DNA of 64,000 bases from Petrolisthes cinctipes (Eukaryota > Arthropoda > Malacostraca > Decapoda > Porcellanidae), in contig JAWQEG010000365.1 in the NCBI GenBank assembly GCA_033782935.1, forward strand, positions 372,001 to 436,000, in the 5' to 3' direction. Numbering within the stretch: position 1 is the stretch's first letter; each line of letters begins with the position of its first letter. Both the position numbers and the translations under genes were made by a program. Below are positions 10,169-21,254 of the stretch, piece after piece. The notes beneath the pieces are model-generated. The model saw nothing but the letters and a program-made list of their open reading frames with translations. It was not told the DNA's origin and did not search any database.

Positions 10169-11176
10169 ATGAGATATGTCTGCTCTTTGTGTTCAGGACA
10201 ATTCCTGCTCGAGCTGTTTCTTGACCAAGATAGTGAAAACAGTTGCCTGTTCTGCTATAACAGGGAGAAGATCTTGGCCGAGGTAAGACAACTTAGGAAA
10301 GAAGTTGGCAATTTGAAAAGACAACTTCAGGTAAAGGGGGATGTTACTAACGAGGTAGTTTCAAATAGTGACAGAGCAGATGAAAGCAACAGGTCGGACA
10401 GGAATGAAGGTTTCATTCAGGTAAGGAATGGAGCCAGGGCAAAGATTAACAACAATAATAATAATGTAGAAAGCGCCATCCCAGTTAGCAATAGGTATGA
10501 AGTACTATACGATGAAGTTGGGGAGGAACCTAGTTTCTCCCTGGTGGGGGATAGTCTTGTAAGAGGCCAGGATAATGAGTTCTATAGAAATAGGAAGAAA
10601 AAGAGGACAAATAGATGCTATCCTGGTCATAAGATAGATGATATTATAGAGAAGGTTGACTATCTAGAAGAAAACTCAGAGGATACAACGTTTGTGACAC
10701 TAGTTGGCACAAACAACCTCCGGCTAGATGACACCGACACCATGTTAGAAAAGTATAGGAAAATGATTAGGAAATTCACAAACAGGAGAAGGAAACTAGC
10801 AGTGTGTAGCTTCATTCCTAGATATGATGTTGGCCCTGACTATTTTAGGAAAATGTCGGTCGTCAATTGTTGATTAAAGGCGCTATGTAGGCAGGATAAT
10901 GCAGAGTTTTTAGATATCTGGCACCACTTTTGTAGGGATAGAACATTGTATAGTCGAGATGGCTTACATCTCAACAGTGTTGGTAAAGCGAGATTAGGAA
11001 GAGTAATAGGCGAATGTATAGATGAGATTCCAGTCTCTCAAAACGATGAGAACAATGCCAATACTGAGGAAGGAGATGGACAGGAAGAAAACGACAGGCA
11101 GGTAGAAACAGATAGGCAGACAGAAACGGATCCGCTGCCAGAACCAGAGAACAACTCCGAGCAGGATTTTCACTGA
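10169..11176 (+). pseudogene. LINE A ORF1: zinc finger, coiled coil and SGNH/GDSL esterase
   Basis: The N terminus has paired CxxC motifs (CSLC near residue 5, CLFC near residue 27), followed by a lysine/glutamate-rich coiled-coil stretch (about residues 30-55). An esterase domain follows, with the nucleophile block VGDSLVRG near residue 127 and the GTNN block near residue 180. The C-terminal catalytic block DGLHLN lies just after 10946. An in-frame TGA at 10871-10873 interrupts the frame, which continues in the same phase to 11176, so one point mutation broke it. Esterase-bearing ORF1 proteins are typical of CR1/L2-group LINEs and act as RNA-binding partners of the retrotransposition complex. 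It lies 5 bases before ORF2. Confidence 0.75.
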
Positions 11177-11181
11177 ACACA

Positions 11182-14100
11182 TTGCGTTCGGCTCCACTGA
11201 TAAGACAAGGGTGTAACAAATTAAACCTAATGTATACAAACGCAAGGAGCATTATTGGAAAAAGAGACGAACTTCTTGCATATGTAAATATCGAGAATCC
11301 CGATATAATTAGTATAACAGAAACATGGTTAATTTTTAATGATAAACATTATTTGGCAGAAGTAGCAATCCCAGGTGACCAAATTATTGCTAACTGTAGG
11401 ACACATAAAAAAGGGGGTGGAGTCCTTTCATTCATTAGAGATAACCTGGGTATAATCGAAATAAATAAAGACAAACACGATGCATATGATTCTATATACG
11501 TCAAACTCAAAGTAAATGGAAAACACTTAATTATCGGTACAGCATATCGTCCCCCCAAAACTACTACAGAACATGACAATTTGCTATACGAAGAGATAAA
11601 ATCAGTAATAGAAAATAAAAATACCATTATATGCGGTGATTTTAACCTCCCAAGAATATACTGGAAACTTCAATCATTCGTAAGCTCTATTTAAATCAAT
11701 TGGTACAAGACCCCACCCTAGATAATAATATCCTCGACCTTGTTTTAACAACAGACCTTGATTTAATCAGTTCATGCGAAGTCGGTGAGCCCCTTGCAAA
11801 CAGCGATCACAGAATAATAAGATGTAACAAACTGTAACACTAAAATCTGCAAAAATAGTCAGTTAGTACCGAACTACAAAAGAGCAAATTTTTATAATAT
11901 TAGAAAATAACTAAACGAAATAATCTGGACGGAATTGTTAAATAATGAAGACGTTAATACGATGTGTAATATATTTACAGAAAAACTCCTGTCAATTGAA
12001 AAGAAACATGTCCCGAGAATAAAGAAACGAACTAACAACCGCAAATCAGTTTGGATGACGAATGAAATTCAGCGAACTATTAATAATAAGAGAAAGGCCT
12101 ATAAAGTAAATAAACGTACCGATTCACGCATAGACTATAACAAATATGTAGATACAAAACGTATGAGTGAGAGATAAATCAGACTTGCCAAGCGTAACTA
12201 TGAGAAAAGTATTGCCCTCGAGTCCAAGACAAATCCTAAGAAATTTTTTCAGTACATCAGAAATATTAAAAACTTGAAAGCTTGCAAAGGGCCAGTACTA
12301 AACAAAAACAATGCCTTAGTTAGTGGGAATAAAGGTATTGCAACCGTACTAAATGAACATTTTAACTCGGTTTTTACAAAGGAAAATGAAATTAATTTGC
12401 CAGAACCTCCAAACTTTTCACAGGTAGCAGATGGTAATAAACTAGAAATTAATGAATTTACAGACGAAGAACTCTTAAAGTACCTAAAAACACAAGATCC
12501 TTTTAAAAGTGTAGGATGTGTCGAAGTGTCCCCCAGACTATTACGTGAATGTCAGAGAAGTTGTACAATCTTTAAAAATAATATTTAATAAGTCACTAAG
12601 CAAATGTAAAGTGCCAGCCCTTTGGAAAAAAGCCAATGTAACTCCTATATTTAAGAAAGGTAATAAAAGTCATGCCGGAAACTACCGCCCAATAAGCTTA
12701 ACATCTGTTATAATAAAAATATTTGAAAAACTTTTGAGAGATAAAATAGTGTCACATCTAGATGAGGAGAACTTAATTCTGGACTCTCAACACGGTTTCC
12801 GTAACAACAGATCTTGTTTAACAAATTTACTAGAGTTTTTTAACTATATAAGCTGTAATGCAGACGAAAAAGTGCCAACTGATATTATATATTTAGACTT
12901 TCAGAAAGCGTTTGACTCAGTACCACATAAGCGACTACTATTGAAGTTAAAAGCACATGGCTTGGGGGAACAGTTGTGCACATGGATTGAAGATTGGCTA
13001 TCAAACCGCCGGCAACAAGTCGTAATTAATGGAGAAGCATCAGACTGGCTGGATGTTGTAAGTGGGGTGCCACAGGGTTCAGTGTTAGGTCTAACACTAT
13101 TTTTAATATATATAAACGACTTAGAATGCGGACTTATCTCGAAAATATCCAAATTTGCCAATGATACAAAAATTGGGGGTACTGCAAAAAGCGTCAAAGA
13201 CTGTGAAGCCATTCAGAGCGACCTAAACACATTGTCAGAATGGAGGGATAAATGGTTGTTGAAGTTTAATGCGGATAAATGTAAGGTAATGCATGTAGGT
13301 AATAACAACCCGAGACTTAATTTTAGATTACAAGGTAGAAATCTTGCGAAAGTAAAAGAGGAAAAGGACTTAGGTGTCATAATTAGTAGTGATCTAAAGA
13401 AGAGTGCTGCGCAGTGTTTGGCAGCAAGTAAAAAAGCAAATGTAGTTTTAGGCTTTATTGCTCGGAATTTTAAATATAAGTCACCAGAAGTAATAACACG
13501 CTTATATACATCTCTTGTTAGACCACACTTAGAATACTCAGTTCAACTATGGTCCCTTTGTTATATTAAAGATATTAACCCCTAAGGACCGACTTTTTTT
13601 TTTTTTTTCCACCTCCAGCCGACTTCTGGGGGTCAATTTTCAACTTTCATGTAGGCAAATTTTGTTCTTACAGAATGAAAGAGCTTGAATTTACACACCA
13701 GGAACTGAAAACAGGAGCCTCCTAGGTGTACGCGTTTGCGTATGACAGAGCGTCAAATTCCGAAAATAAATAAAATAGTATTCCCTGAAACGCATGAAAG
13801 AAAACCTCATACGCTCTGAGTACGTTCTAAGCATGTAAATAAACACCTAAACAATGCGTCTAAGTGGTTTTCAGTGATAATAAACGTATTTCAGTGTAAT
13901 TTTGTCTGTCTAGACTCTCCTGGAGTATAGTAGACGGCAGAGAGATACGAGAAACATAAGAAAACACCATGTAGTGGTGTGATGGGGTCCTTGTTGGTGG
14001 GGGTAGGTCTAGGCTCCACCCACCAGCATACGCAGTTGCCAGACACCACTACCACAGTCAAACCTTTTCTCAAGGACGTTTGCTTTCCATCGTTACCAAC

Positions 14101-14605
14101 GCCAGCTCACTAGCTACTCGCAACAGTTTTTTTTATAGGTACGTAGACGTGTCGGTTATTCGGAGCGAACCATTAATTTTGTTATCACCGACATGTCGGT
14201 TGATCGGTCTTAAGGGGTTAAAAGGTTGGAAAGTGTACAAAGAAGAGCAACTAAAATGATCCCTGGCATTCGTAATTTGACATACGAGGAAAGATTAATA
14301 AAGCTCGACATGTTTTCTCTAGAAAAACGCAGAACACGTGGGGACCTCATCGAAACTTTTAAAATCCTTAAAAACTTTGATAAAATTAATTATGAAAATT
14401 TATTCCAGCTCTGTCCCCAGTCCGGAATGAGAAATAACAGTTATAAATTAAAAGGACAACGTTTTAACACAGAACAGAGAAAGAACTTTTTCAATATCAG
14501 AGTCGTAAACTATTGGAATAAACTCCCGGCATCTGTAGTAGCAGCGAATACATTAGAAACATTTAAGAATCGACTCGATAAATATTTTCAAGAAAACGGT
14601 TTTTA
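11182..14605 (+). pseudogene. LINE A ORF2: APE endonuclease and reverse transcriptase, CR1-like, broken
   Basis: The endonuclease (11182-11830) shows NARSI, ITETWL, GTAYRPP, CGDFNLP and SDH. The reverse transcriptase (about 12540-13575) shows GNYRPISLTS, DFQKAFDSVPH and GVPQGSVLG. The catalytic FADD box reads FANDTK, with the second aspartate replaced by asparagine. Breaks are a frameshift near 11690, an in-frame TAA at 12175-12177, a frameshift near 12553, and a 639-bp TTAA-flanked insertion at 13579-14217. The frame resumes at 14222 and ends at 14605 with a C-terminal domain containing SLEKRRTRGDLIETFKI and YWNKLPASVV. The copy is inactive. Confidence 0.85.
13579..14217. mobile_element. TTAA-flanked, piggyBac-type non-autonomous element
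   Basis: TTAA lies on both sides (13575-13578 and 14218-14221). The ends begin CCCCTAAGGACCG on the left and, read inward, CCCCTTAAGACCG on the right. Removing the element and one TTAA restores the LINE A reading frame exactly. It has no transposase frame. TTAA duplication with CCC ends is characteristic of piggyBac-superfamily elements. Confidence 0.85.
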
Positions 14606-14611
14606 ATATGT

Positions 14612-15788
14612 TGTTACGTGTGTGTGAATTATTATCATTGATTTATAAGTGTTGCTATCTACTTTTGACAGTGACTGTGGATGTGGTAGTGAGTATGGTA
14701 GCAGAGGCCCCACACCCGGATGCATTGTGTGCGAATTTAATTCACTTATTATTCCATTTTCTTTAAGTATGGGTGTCGTAAGGTCGGTTATGTCATAACC
14801 AGCTATGTTCTCTAGATTCGTACGTTTTCTCTCTCCTTCTCTCGCAAGTGGCGTGAGGAGTGTCCGTTTTCATTACGTAGGACTACCCATAGTTTCTTGG
14901 GAAGGAACGTATGAGTATAGTGTGTTTAAGTCTGTGTTAACGAACATGTTCGGAGACGTTCCTCTAACTCTGTTGTAACCTGCACACTAGCTGAGAGTAT
15001 ATAAGGGCGAGGCTTATGCCTTGTTGCTTTAGATATTCTTGGAGACTGGGACGACAAGCTTGTATTGTGTTTTGTAAGTGATTGAGTGTGGTAAGATTCG
15101 GGAGGAGACACGCCGACGTATTTTTGTTAAGTATAATTGTTTATTTCTACTTTCTTCTCACAAGTAACTTAGGGGTCACTCTCATATTAATATTATTACT
15201 ATTACTATTACTATTATTATATATATATTTGGATATTGATTATTCTATTATATTATTACATGTGTGTGATGCATTGATGATTATTTACTATATATGCCAG
15301 TGAAGTGCCAGTGTTATTGATAGACTAATTCTATGCTTACGTGTGTGCCTATAGCCTTGTATTAAAGTGATGGCACAGTGGTAGTAAGTTGTTGGGTGAT
15401 TATTGCGAGTGTATTATATATATTTTGGGTGCTCTGTCTCACGTTCTGTCATAGTTGGGAATCCTGATTTCATTTATAATTCTTTCTGTGTTACTTGTAT
15501 GTCTTTGTGTTAGTTCATATTGTCATTATATATTATAGAAAATCCGAGTAGTTTCTCTATCATCATTAATTCTTTTTATAACCGAATCTGGGTATATGTA
15601 TGGACGGTTTCTTTAGGGTTAAGTTAGCATTCTTTCACATAGGCTGGGTTTGTATTTTTACTTATCTTCATAACTTATAGTCAGATACCTGCCACCCAGT
15701 GCTACTTTGTTCTGTTGATAGCTAACTTTAGAGTAAGTCTAGTCTAGTGACTAGTACTGTACCGTATCTCTACCCTCCGTCCGTAACA
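14612..15788. mobile_element. Solo LTR, 1177 bp
   Basis: The element starts TGTTACG and ends CGTAACA, with the 4-bp duplication ATGT at 14608-14611 and 15789-15792. It sits in the 3' UTR of LINE A. A TATA box (TATATAAG, 14998-15005) lies about a third of the way in. There is no internal protein-coding region. The termini match those of the Gypsy LTRs at 58954-59442, but the bodies are unrelated, so a Ty3/Gypsy origin is likely and the family differs. Confidence 0.8.
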
Positions 15789-15792
15789 ATGT

Positions 15793-16076
15793 TTTATCGT
15801 TTTTTTTTCCTCATATTAGTGAGTACTGTAGATGTTAAAATCAGACTTCAACCACTTTCCCAACATGCCTATAACATTTCCTTGTGCGTTCTTTATAACA
15901 AACAAGGTGTTATTTTCTATCTGTTTTTCCAACCGGTATATTCGGTGGGAGTGCTGGGTGGGGAGGAGCCTTGTCCTTTGCTATCCTTTCCTTCAACACG
16001 TAGTCTAGATTAGCATAGTTAAACAGGTAACCAAGTAAAAGGTCACTATGGACCTCCTCCTCCTCCTCCTCCTCCT
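15793..16076 (+). other. 3' UTR end of LINE A with terminal microsatellite
   Basis: The segment 15925-16020 resembles 19915-20010 after LINE B (shared GGGTGGGGAG.AGCCTT, CTATCCTTTCC and GTAGA..AT blocks), so this is a conserved 3' UTR tail of the CR1-like family. It ends in a (CTC)n run at 16050-16078. Ending in a short tandem repeat instead of poly(A) is usual for CR1-group LINEs. Confidence 0.6.
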
Positions 16077-16079
16077 CCT

Positions 16080-17330
16080 CTCAGGAAGGTGTCGACTTCA
16101 TCAGCATGTGGGACGACTTCTACGACAAGGATGAGCTGTTCCTGGGAGATGGACTACACTTAATTAAATTATATCGGCTCCGCACGCTTTGGCAAGCTTC
16201 TAAATAACAAACTTCTTCTTTTCAGACAAAAAAACGAAACACGGCCTCCTGCAGACGCGTCGTCGTGAGTGACTCTCCCTGCCGTAAACGAAATGTCATT
16301 AGTTGTTGCATGATCAACGCGTGCAGTATACGAAATAAATTCCTTGATCTCGAAGCCCTCGCAGCGTCGAAAGAATATCACATTTTAGGCATTACTGAAA
16401 CATGGCCAGATACGGAAAACAAGAGACTTTTTAGCAGAATACAACTTACCTGGTTACTCTATATTTAGCTGTGAAAGAAAAAATAGATTATGTGGAGGAG
16501 GAGTTCTCTACGTAAAAGCCAGTCTCCAGCCAATGTTTACTGACAGGAGAAAAATAAACAATGTGGACACAATATTTCTACAGTTAACTATTCGTTCAAG
16601 AAAAATAATTATCGGACTTGTCTATAGACCTCCAGCCCAAAGCGCTACCACCCATAAAGATTTATACGACCAGATAACCGAGATAAGCGATTCAAGCGAA
16701 AGGAGATTTCAACTTTCAACTTGCCCGTAAATTCATGGGGAAACCCAATATCGTCCCATTCTGGTCAAGATTTATACGTCAACTTGCTAGATAGCGCTCT
16801 AAGTCAACATGTTAACAAACCAACTAGGTGATAATATATTAGATCTTATATTTTCAACAAACGAAACGCTAATAAGTAACGTCATTGTTAGCCCAGAGTT
16901 CAGCACGAGCGATCATAAAATAGTTAAGTTTGACATAGATCTCAAGATATACTGTACGATGAAAACATTAGTGAAGAAATTGTTTACGTGTACAGTAAAG
17001 GTAACTACGAAAGACTTAAAAAATTCTCTCAGAAACGACTGGAGCCAATTATCACGAGAAACCGACATAAATGATTCATGGAATAAATTCACTCACATCT
17101 TAAACAGTGCAGTTAAGTCGTGTATACCAGTTTGCAAAAGGCGTCCAGGTAACAATATTAAACCAAAATGATGGAATAATCAAATAAAAACATGCCTATC
17201 TAATAAAAACTGTGCATACCGTAAACACCAACAAACTCAACTTGAAAGTGATGATATTATTTCAAAAACTTCGGCGAGAAACTAATAAACTTATTAAAGC
17301 AGTGACAATATCGTAACCAATGAGGTCGAG
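16080..17330 (+). pseudogene. CR1-like LINE B: end of ORF1 and endonuclease part of ORF2, broken
   Basis: The frame at 16085-16165 reads the esterase C terminus, with GDGLHL as in LINE A ORF1. It is followed by endonuclease pieces INACSIRNKF, GITETW, GLVYRPP and STSDHKIVKF across several frames (16265-17170). Stops and frameshifts occur near 16468, 16730 and 17170. The copy stops before the reverse transcriptase. Its 3' part is probably 19453-20035, on the far side of an RTE-like fragment. Confidence 0.65.
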
Positions 17331-17379
17331 GTATTTGCTACTGTGCAGAGCTACTGTCAGTATTGGGAAAAACAGAAAC

Positions 17380-17617
17380 CTCGGTGACCTCTCTCTCCCC
17401 AGGAAGGGTAGGTAAGCCTTACCCTGCCTCCAAGCGGTGACCTCTGGGGTACACCTTTTTTTATCCTTATTCTATCAACTCAGGAGGTGGAGCCAAAGGG
17501 GAAGGCGGTGTGGGGGTAAGAATTGGCTTCCCCCACATATAGGTTTTAAGGTTTTTATTGCATTATAGTGTTTTAGATTTTAATCTCTTATATTGTATGT
17601 TCTTAGCATGTTTATAT

Positions 17618-17649
<32 letters not shown>

Positions 17650-19452
17650 TAATAATGACAGTGTTTTTTTAGCTTTTGACAATGCCGACGGCCCGTGTCC
17701 CTCCGGGAATGAGCACTGCATTGGCCTTGCCAGCCATCAGTGGCCCCCCAATGGGGGAGTGGACAGCTATGGCTACTGGCGGGAGGGAGTTTCCGGGCTG
17801 CCCTATAGAGGGAGTGGGGAAGAGGGAGTATGAGAGTAGTAACTGTGAATGTGAAGATGGATGGGACTAAGAGGCGAGAGATTGTAGAATGTTTCAAGAA
17901 ATGAAGAGTGGATGTGATGGGAGTGACGGAGACACATGTGAAAGGATGTGGAGTGTAAGGAGGAAAGGGAGAGTGGACTGTGGGAGGGAACGGAAGGAGG
18001 ATTAGTATGGACGGGTATGAATGAAAAGACTAAAGGAAGAGGGAAGGAAGGGTGTGCGCTGTTGGTGTCTCCATGGGTGTGGAAGGGAGTGGATGGACAT
18101 GGGTGGAATGGATCGAGAATAGTATGAATGACTGGAAATATTGGGATGGTAAAATATGTGTGGGTGTGTGCTTATGCACCAGTGGATGAAAAGAGAAGGA
18201 CGGGGAGAGAGAAGATGAGTGTTTTGGGAAGAGTTGAATGCATGTCTGAGAGTGATTGATAATGGAAGGAGAGTGGTGATGATAGGAGATATGAATGGAA
18301 AGGTGGGAGGTGAGGAAGTGGGGAGTATTGTAGGTAAATGGGGGTGTTGAAGGAATAAATGAGAATGGTGAGTATCTGGTGGATGTCTGTGCTGAGAGGG
18401 GCTGTTCTTGGCGAACACCTTTCAGCACAAGATGATTCACAGGTATACATGAAGGATAAGGGATAAGAGAGGAGAGCAAAAGAGTTTGACTGATTATGTG
18501 GCAGTGGATGAAAGTTTGAGGAAGGAGGTTTTCGATGCACTTTGCGGTGTTGGTAAGGATGAAGGTTAGGGTTAAGTGAGAATATAGTTGGAGGGATGAA
18601 GGGGTGAGGAACAAGAGGGAGGTGGCTAGTGGGAAATTAGATATAGCAGAGTTTATGGAGGAATATAAGAGGAGTGTGGGTGAGGTGCTGGGGGATGCAA
18701 GGATGGGAATAGGGGAGAGAATGGGAGTGAATGCTGTGTATGAAATGTTTAAGACAATAGTATTGAGGACAGCAGCAGAGGTAGTGGGAAAAAAAGGCAC
18801 AGAAGAGGGGGGAGTGCTTGGTGGTCAGAAAAAGTGAAAGATGCCGTAGAGAAGAAAAGGAGAGAACATTACAGAGGAATGTGTCGGAAGAAGTGAGAGA
18901 GAGATGGAAGAGAGAATATAATGTATGTAAGAGACAAGTGAAAAGGATGGTGAGTGAGAGTAAAAGGAGAGTGGATGAGGAGTTTGGTAGGAAACTGAGT
19001 GAAAAGTTTAAGGAGAACAAGAAATTATTCTGGAAGGAGGTGAAGAGAGAAAGAGGAGAAGGAAAGTCTGGTAGCGCGAGAATGAAGAGAGAGGATGGAG
19101 TTATTGTGAATGGAAGGGAGGAAGTGAAAGAAGTGTGGAAGAGACATTTTAATGGTCTGATGAATGGGGGGACGGGAGAGGAGGCGGTGGTGACATGCAT
19201 GGGGATGGAGGCAGGTGATAGACGACGGGATGTACAGGGAGAATTAGGAAGGGAAGAGGTTAGGAAAGCAATAGGAAAGTTGAAGATGGGAAAGGCACCG
19301 GGGGTGGATGGGATAACTGCTGAAATGTTAATGTGTTGGGGGGGAGGTAGTGGTGGAATGGATGTTGCTTATATGCACATTGGCTTGGAGGCAGGGAGAG
19401 GTGCCAGAGGATTGGAGAAGAGCCATAATTGTACCTTTGTATAAGGGGAAGG
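17380..19452 (+). pseudogene. Truncated RTE-like LINE fragment
   Basis: The coding strand is very purine-rich. A decayed endonuclease start reads VVTVNV, REIVECF and GVTETHVKG at 17828-17950. A lysine/arginine-rich linker (18818-19130) follows, then the start of the reverse transcriptase with LKMGKAPGVDGITAEML at 19275-19330 and IIVPLYKGKG at 19425-19455, where the element stops abruptly. An internal A run of about 27 lies at 17622-17649. The match to RTE-type enzymes rests on those reverse-transcriptase blocks. The missing 3' half is unusual for a LINE, which normally loses its 5' end. Confidence 0.55.
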
Positions 19453-19777
19453 GGATTAATCAATCTATTCAGTTTAGAGAAACGTAGACTACGGAGAGAC
19501 CTAATAGAAGTTTTTAAAATGATTCGTGATTTCGACAATGTCAGCATAAGCGATTACGTAATTTTTGATCGGGAAAGAACCACAATAAAAAATGGGTTCA
19601 AAATAATCGTCAAAGCCTTCAGATCGGTAGAATCAAAACACTTTTTCTTCAACAGAATAGTTAATGTATGGAACTCTCTCCCAGCACAAGTAGTCAATAG
19701 TAATATGATTGAAACTTTTAAAGTTAAACTCGATAAATACTTGACGACAAAACCTAACCTAACTTATTAACCGTCTC

Positions 19778-19813
<36 letters not shown>

Positions 19814-20035
19814 GTAAATAAATTATCGACTGACTTCTTCACACTGTACTATGAAATTTCCTGTGCAGTTTTTTTTTTTCTATTGCTGCACAGGTGATTC
19901 TACCACCACTTTTTTTCCGGCCTGCATTTGCCGGAGGGAGAGGCGGGTGGGGAGTAGCCTTCCACTATACTATCCTTTACCTCAGACATGTAGAAACCAT
20001 AGACGTAGAGTATTTACACAGGCAGCCTTGTGAGG
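19453..20035 (+). pseudogene. CR1-like LINE B: C-terminal end of ORF2 and 3' UTR
   Basis: The frame from about 19460 to 19770 contains FSLEKRRLRRDLIEVFKM and VNVWNSLPAQVVNS, homologous to the end of LINE A ORF2. A T run (19780-19808) and a 3' UTR resembling that of LINE A follow. The junction at about 19453 with the RTE-like fragment has no visible target-site duplication. Confidence 0.65.
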
Positions 20036-20054
20036 ACCACCAGGGCTGTTGTTG

Positions 20055-20570
20055 CCTGTTCCTCCTTTGTATTCATTCCCTCTCCAGTGTTCAGCCCAAA
20101 CACTCTACTGTTGTTCAGCCGATTTTGTCGTTTTTGGCATTATTGCGTCATCGTAACTAGACTGTCAAATTTTTATGGGTGCCATCCCATGTAGGTTTAC
20201 GTCACAATGCTACAGTCGACAGACTCGAGAAGGAGGCCTGCCATCTGCCTCCTCGTGGTGTTGGACTTCCTCTCTCCCTGACATGTTACCTATCTAGAGT
20301 CCGCTCCGCCGCTCTTCTCCCTGTACGGCGACGCAGGAATGCAGAGAGGCCCTTCAGCATCTCCATCACCCAGTACGAGTCTGTATGCCGTCACAAATAT
20401 TCCTACCGTCGTCGGGGCCTCATGGTTCAAAGGCGCAATGTAGTCTCTGCTCGTTTGAGGCTTGGCTACCGGCCACCATGTCAGGTTGCTGGGATGCAGG
20501 GTGAGCCTCCCTTCACTGAGTGTCGCTTGTGTCGAGCGCCTGAATTCTCGTGTTTCATTCTGTTATGTTT
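20055..20570 (+). pseudogene. I-like LINE fragment (RNase H and C terminus)
   Basis: The translation matches the RNase H domain and tail of the minus-strand LINE at 36.35-43.7 kb. Matching blocks are IHSLSSVQP, VPSHVGLRHN, KEACHLPPRGV, YSYRRRGLMV and GEPPFTECRLCR. It lacks the LTR-type insertion seen in that copy and so provides its empty site. An in-frame stop lies near 20157 and the copy breaks off near 20570. Confidence 0.8.
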
Positions 20571-20935
20571 TCGTGATATCCTACGGATGGAACAGGATTC
20601 AGTAGTCTTCCTGAATAATCAAACTGCAAAGAATCACTTTCAACATCCGATTGCCGTTAAGAAAATTACCATTAAGTGGGGCCGAGGGACATCTTGGTCG
20701 AATTGGAACGAAACAGATTCCATCATACTATGGCAGGAAACAACCTCAATGTCACTAATAGGATCCGTTTCATGGTAAACAATACGATCCCCTTAAGAAT
20801 ATTCTGAACAATACAGGGGAAGACACTAGTGACGAAATTGCAGGGAAACTAAATCCTCCAAAATACGTCTCAAAACAGATCCTCCTCCTAGTCCTGGAGT
20901 GGCGGCATCTAAGTTGTGAGACCACCACCCAGGAC
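20570..20935. other. Unassigned sequence between LINE fragments
   Basis: No gene is recognised. A partial copy of the fold-back MITE family (CATACTATGGCAGGAAACA) lies at 20727-20745. The 3' part may be the start of the Jockey-like LINE that follows. Confidence 0.3.
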
Positions 20936-21252
20936 TTGAAAGGAAGGAAGCTATGGGTGCCAAACAGTTACAAAATCTCCCCTCCCCCACCAAGGGGCCG
21001 AGAGTCCCTGGGAATGGCTTCGGTCACCCGGCCAATTACCACACTCTTCATAACTCAGCTACACATTTTTTCCACCACCGAGAAATATTCTCCGGCTGTC
21101 ATTTCTCGGCTTCTTGCCAGAGACATCGAAATTAATCCAGGACCCACTTACAAATACACATGTCAGACATGCTCAAAACCCATCACATCTAGTAAACAGA
21201 CAAAGGTTTCAGTTTAATGCAACTCTTGCAAAAACTGGACCCACTTCACATG
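20936..21252 (+). pseudogene. Jockey-like LINE, N-terminal part: 2A-like motif and PHD-type finger
   Basis: The frame carries the ribosome-skipping motif DIEINPGP at 21122-21145. It is followed directly by a cysteine-rich finger: CQTC, then (in a shifted frame after a stop near 21217) CNSC and HFTC. The finger is cut after HFTC by the TIR-TA transposon at 21255. Joining 21252 to 25356 continues the LINE sequence. 2A-like motifs ahead of zinc fingers are known from several LINE groups, where they would release an N-terminal peptide from the downstream protein. Confidence 0.6.
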
Positions 21253-21254
21253 TA

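Noticed and set aside
18002..19200. Minus-strand serine/leucine/proline-rich frames up to 256 aa
   Set aside because: They are opposite a purine-rich RTE-like coding strand, and composition alone keeps them open.
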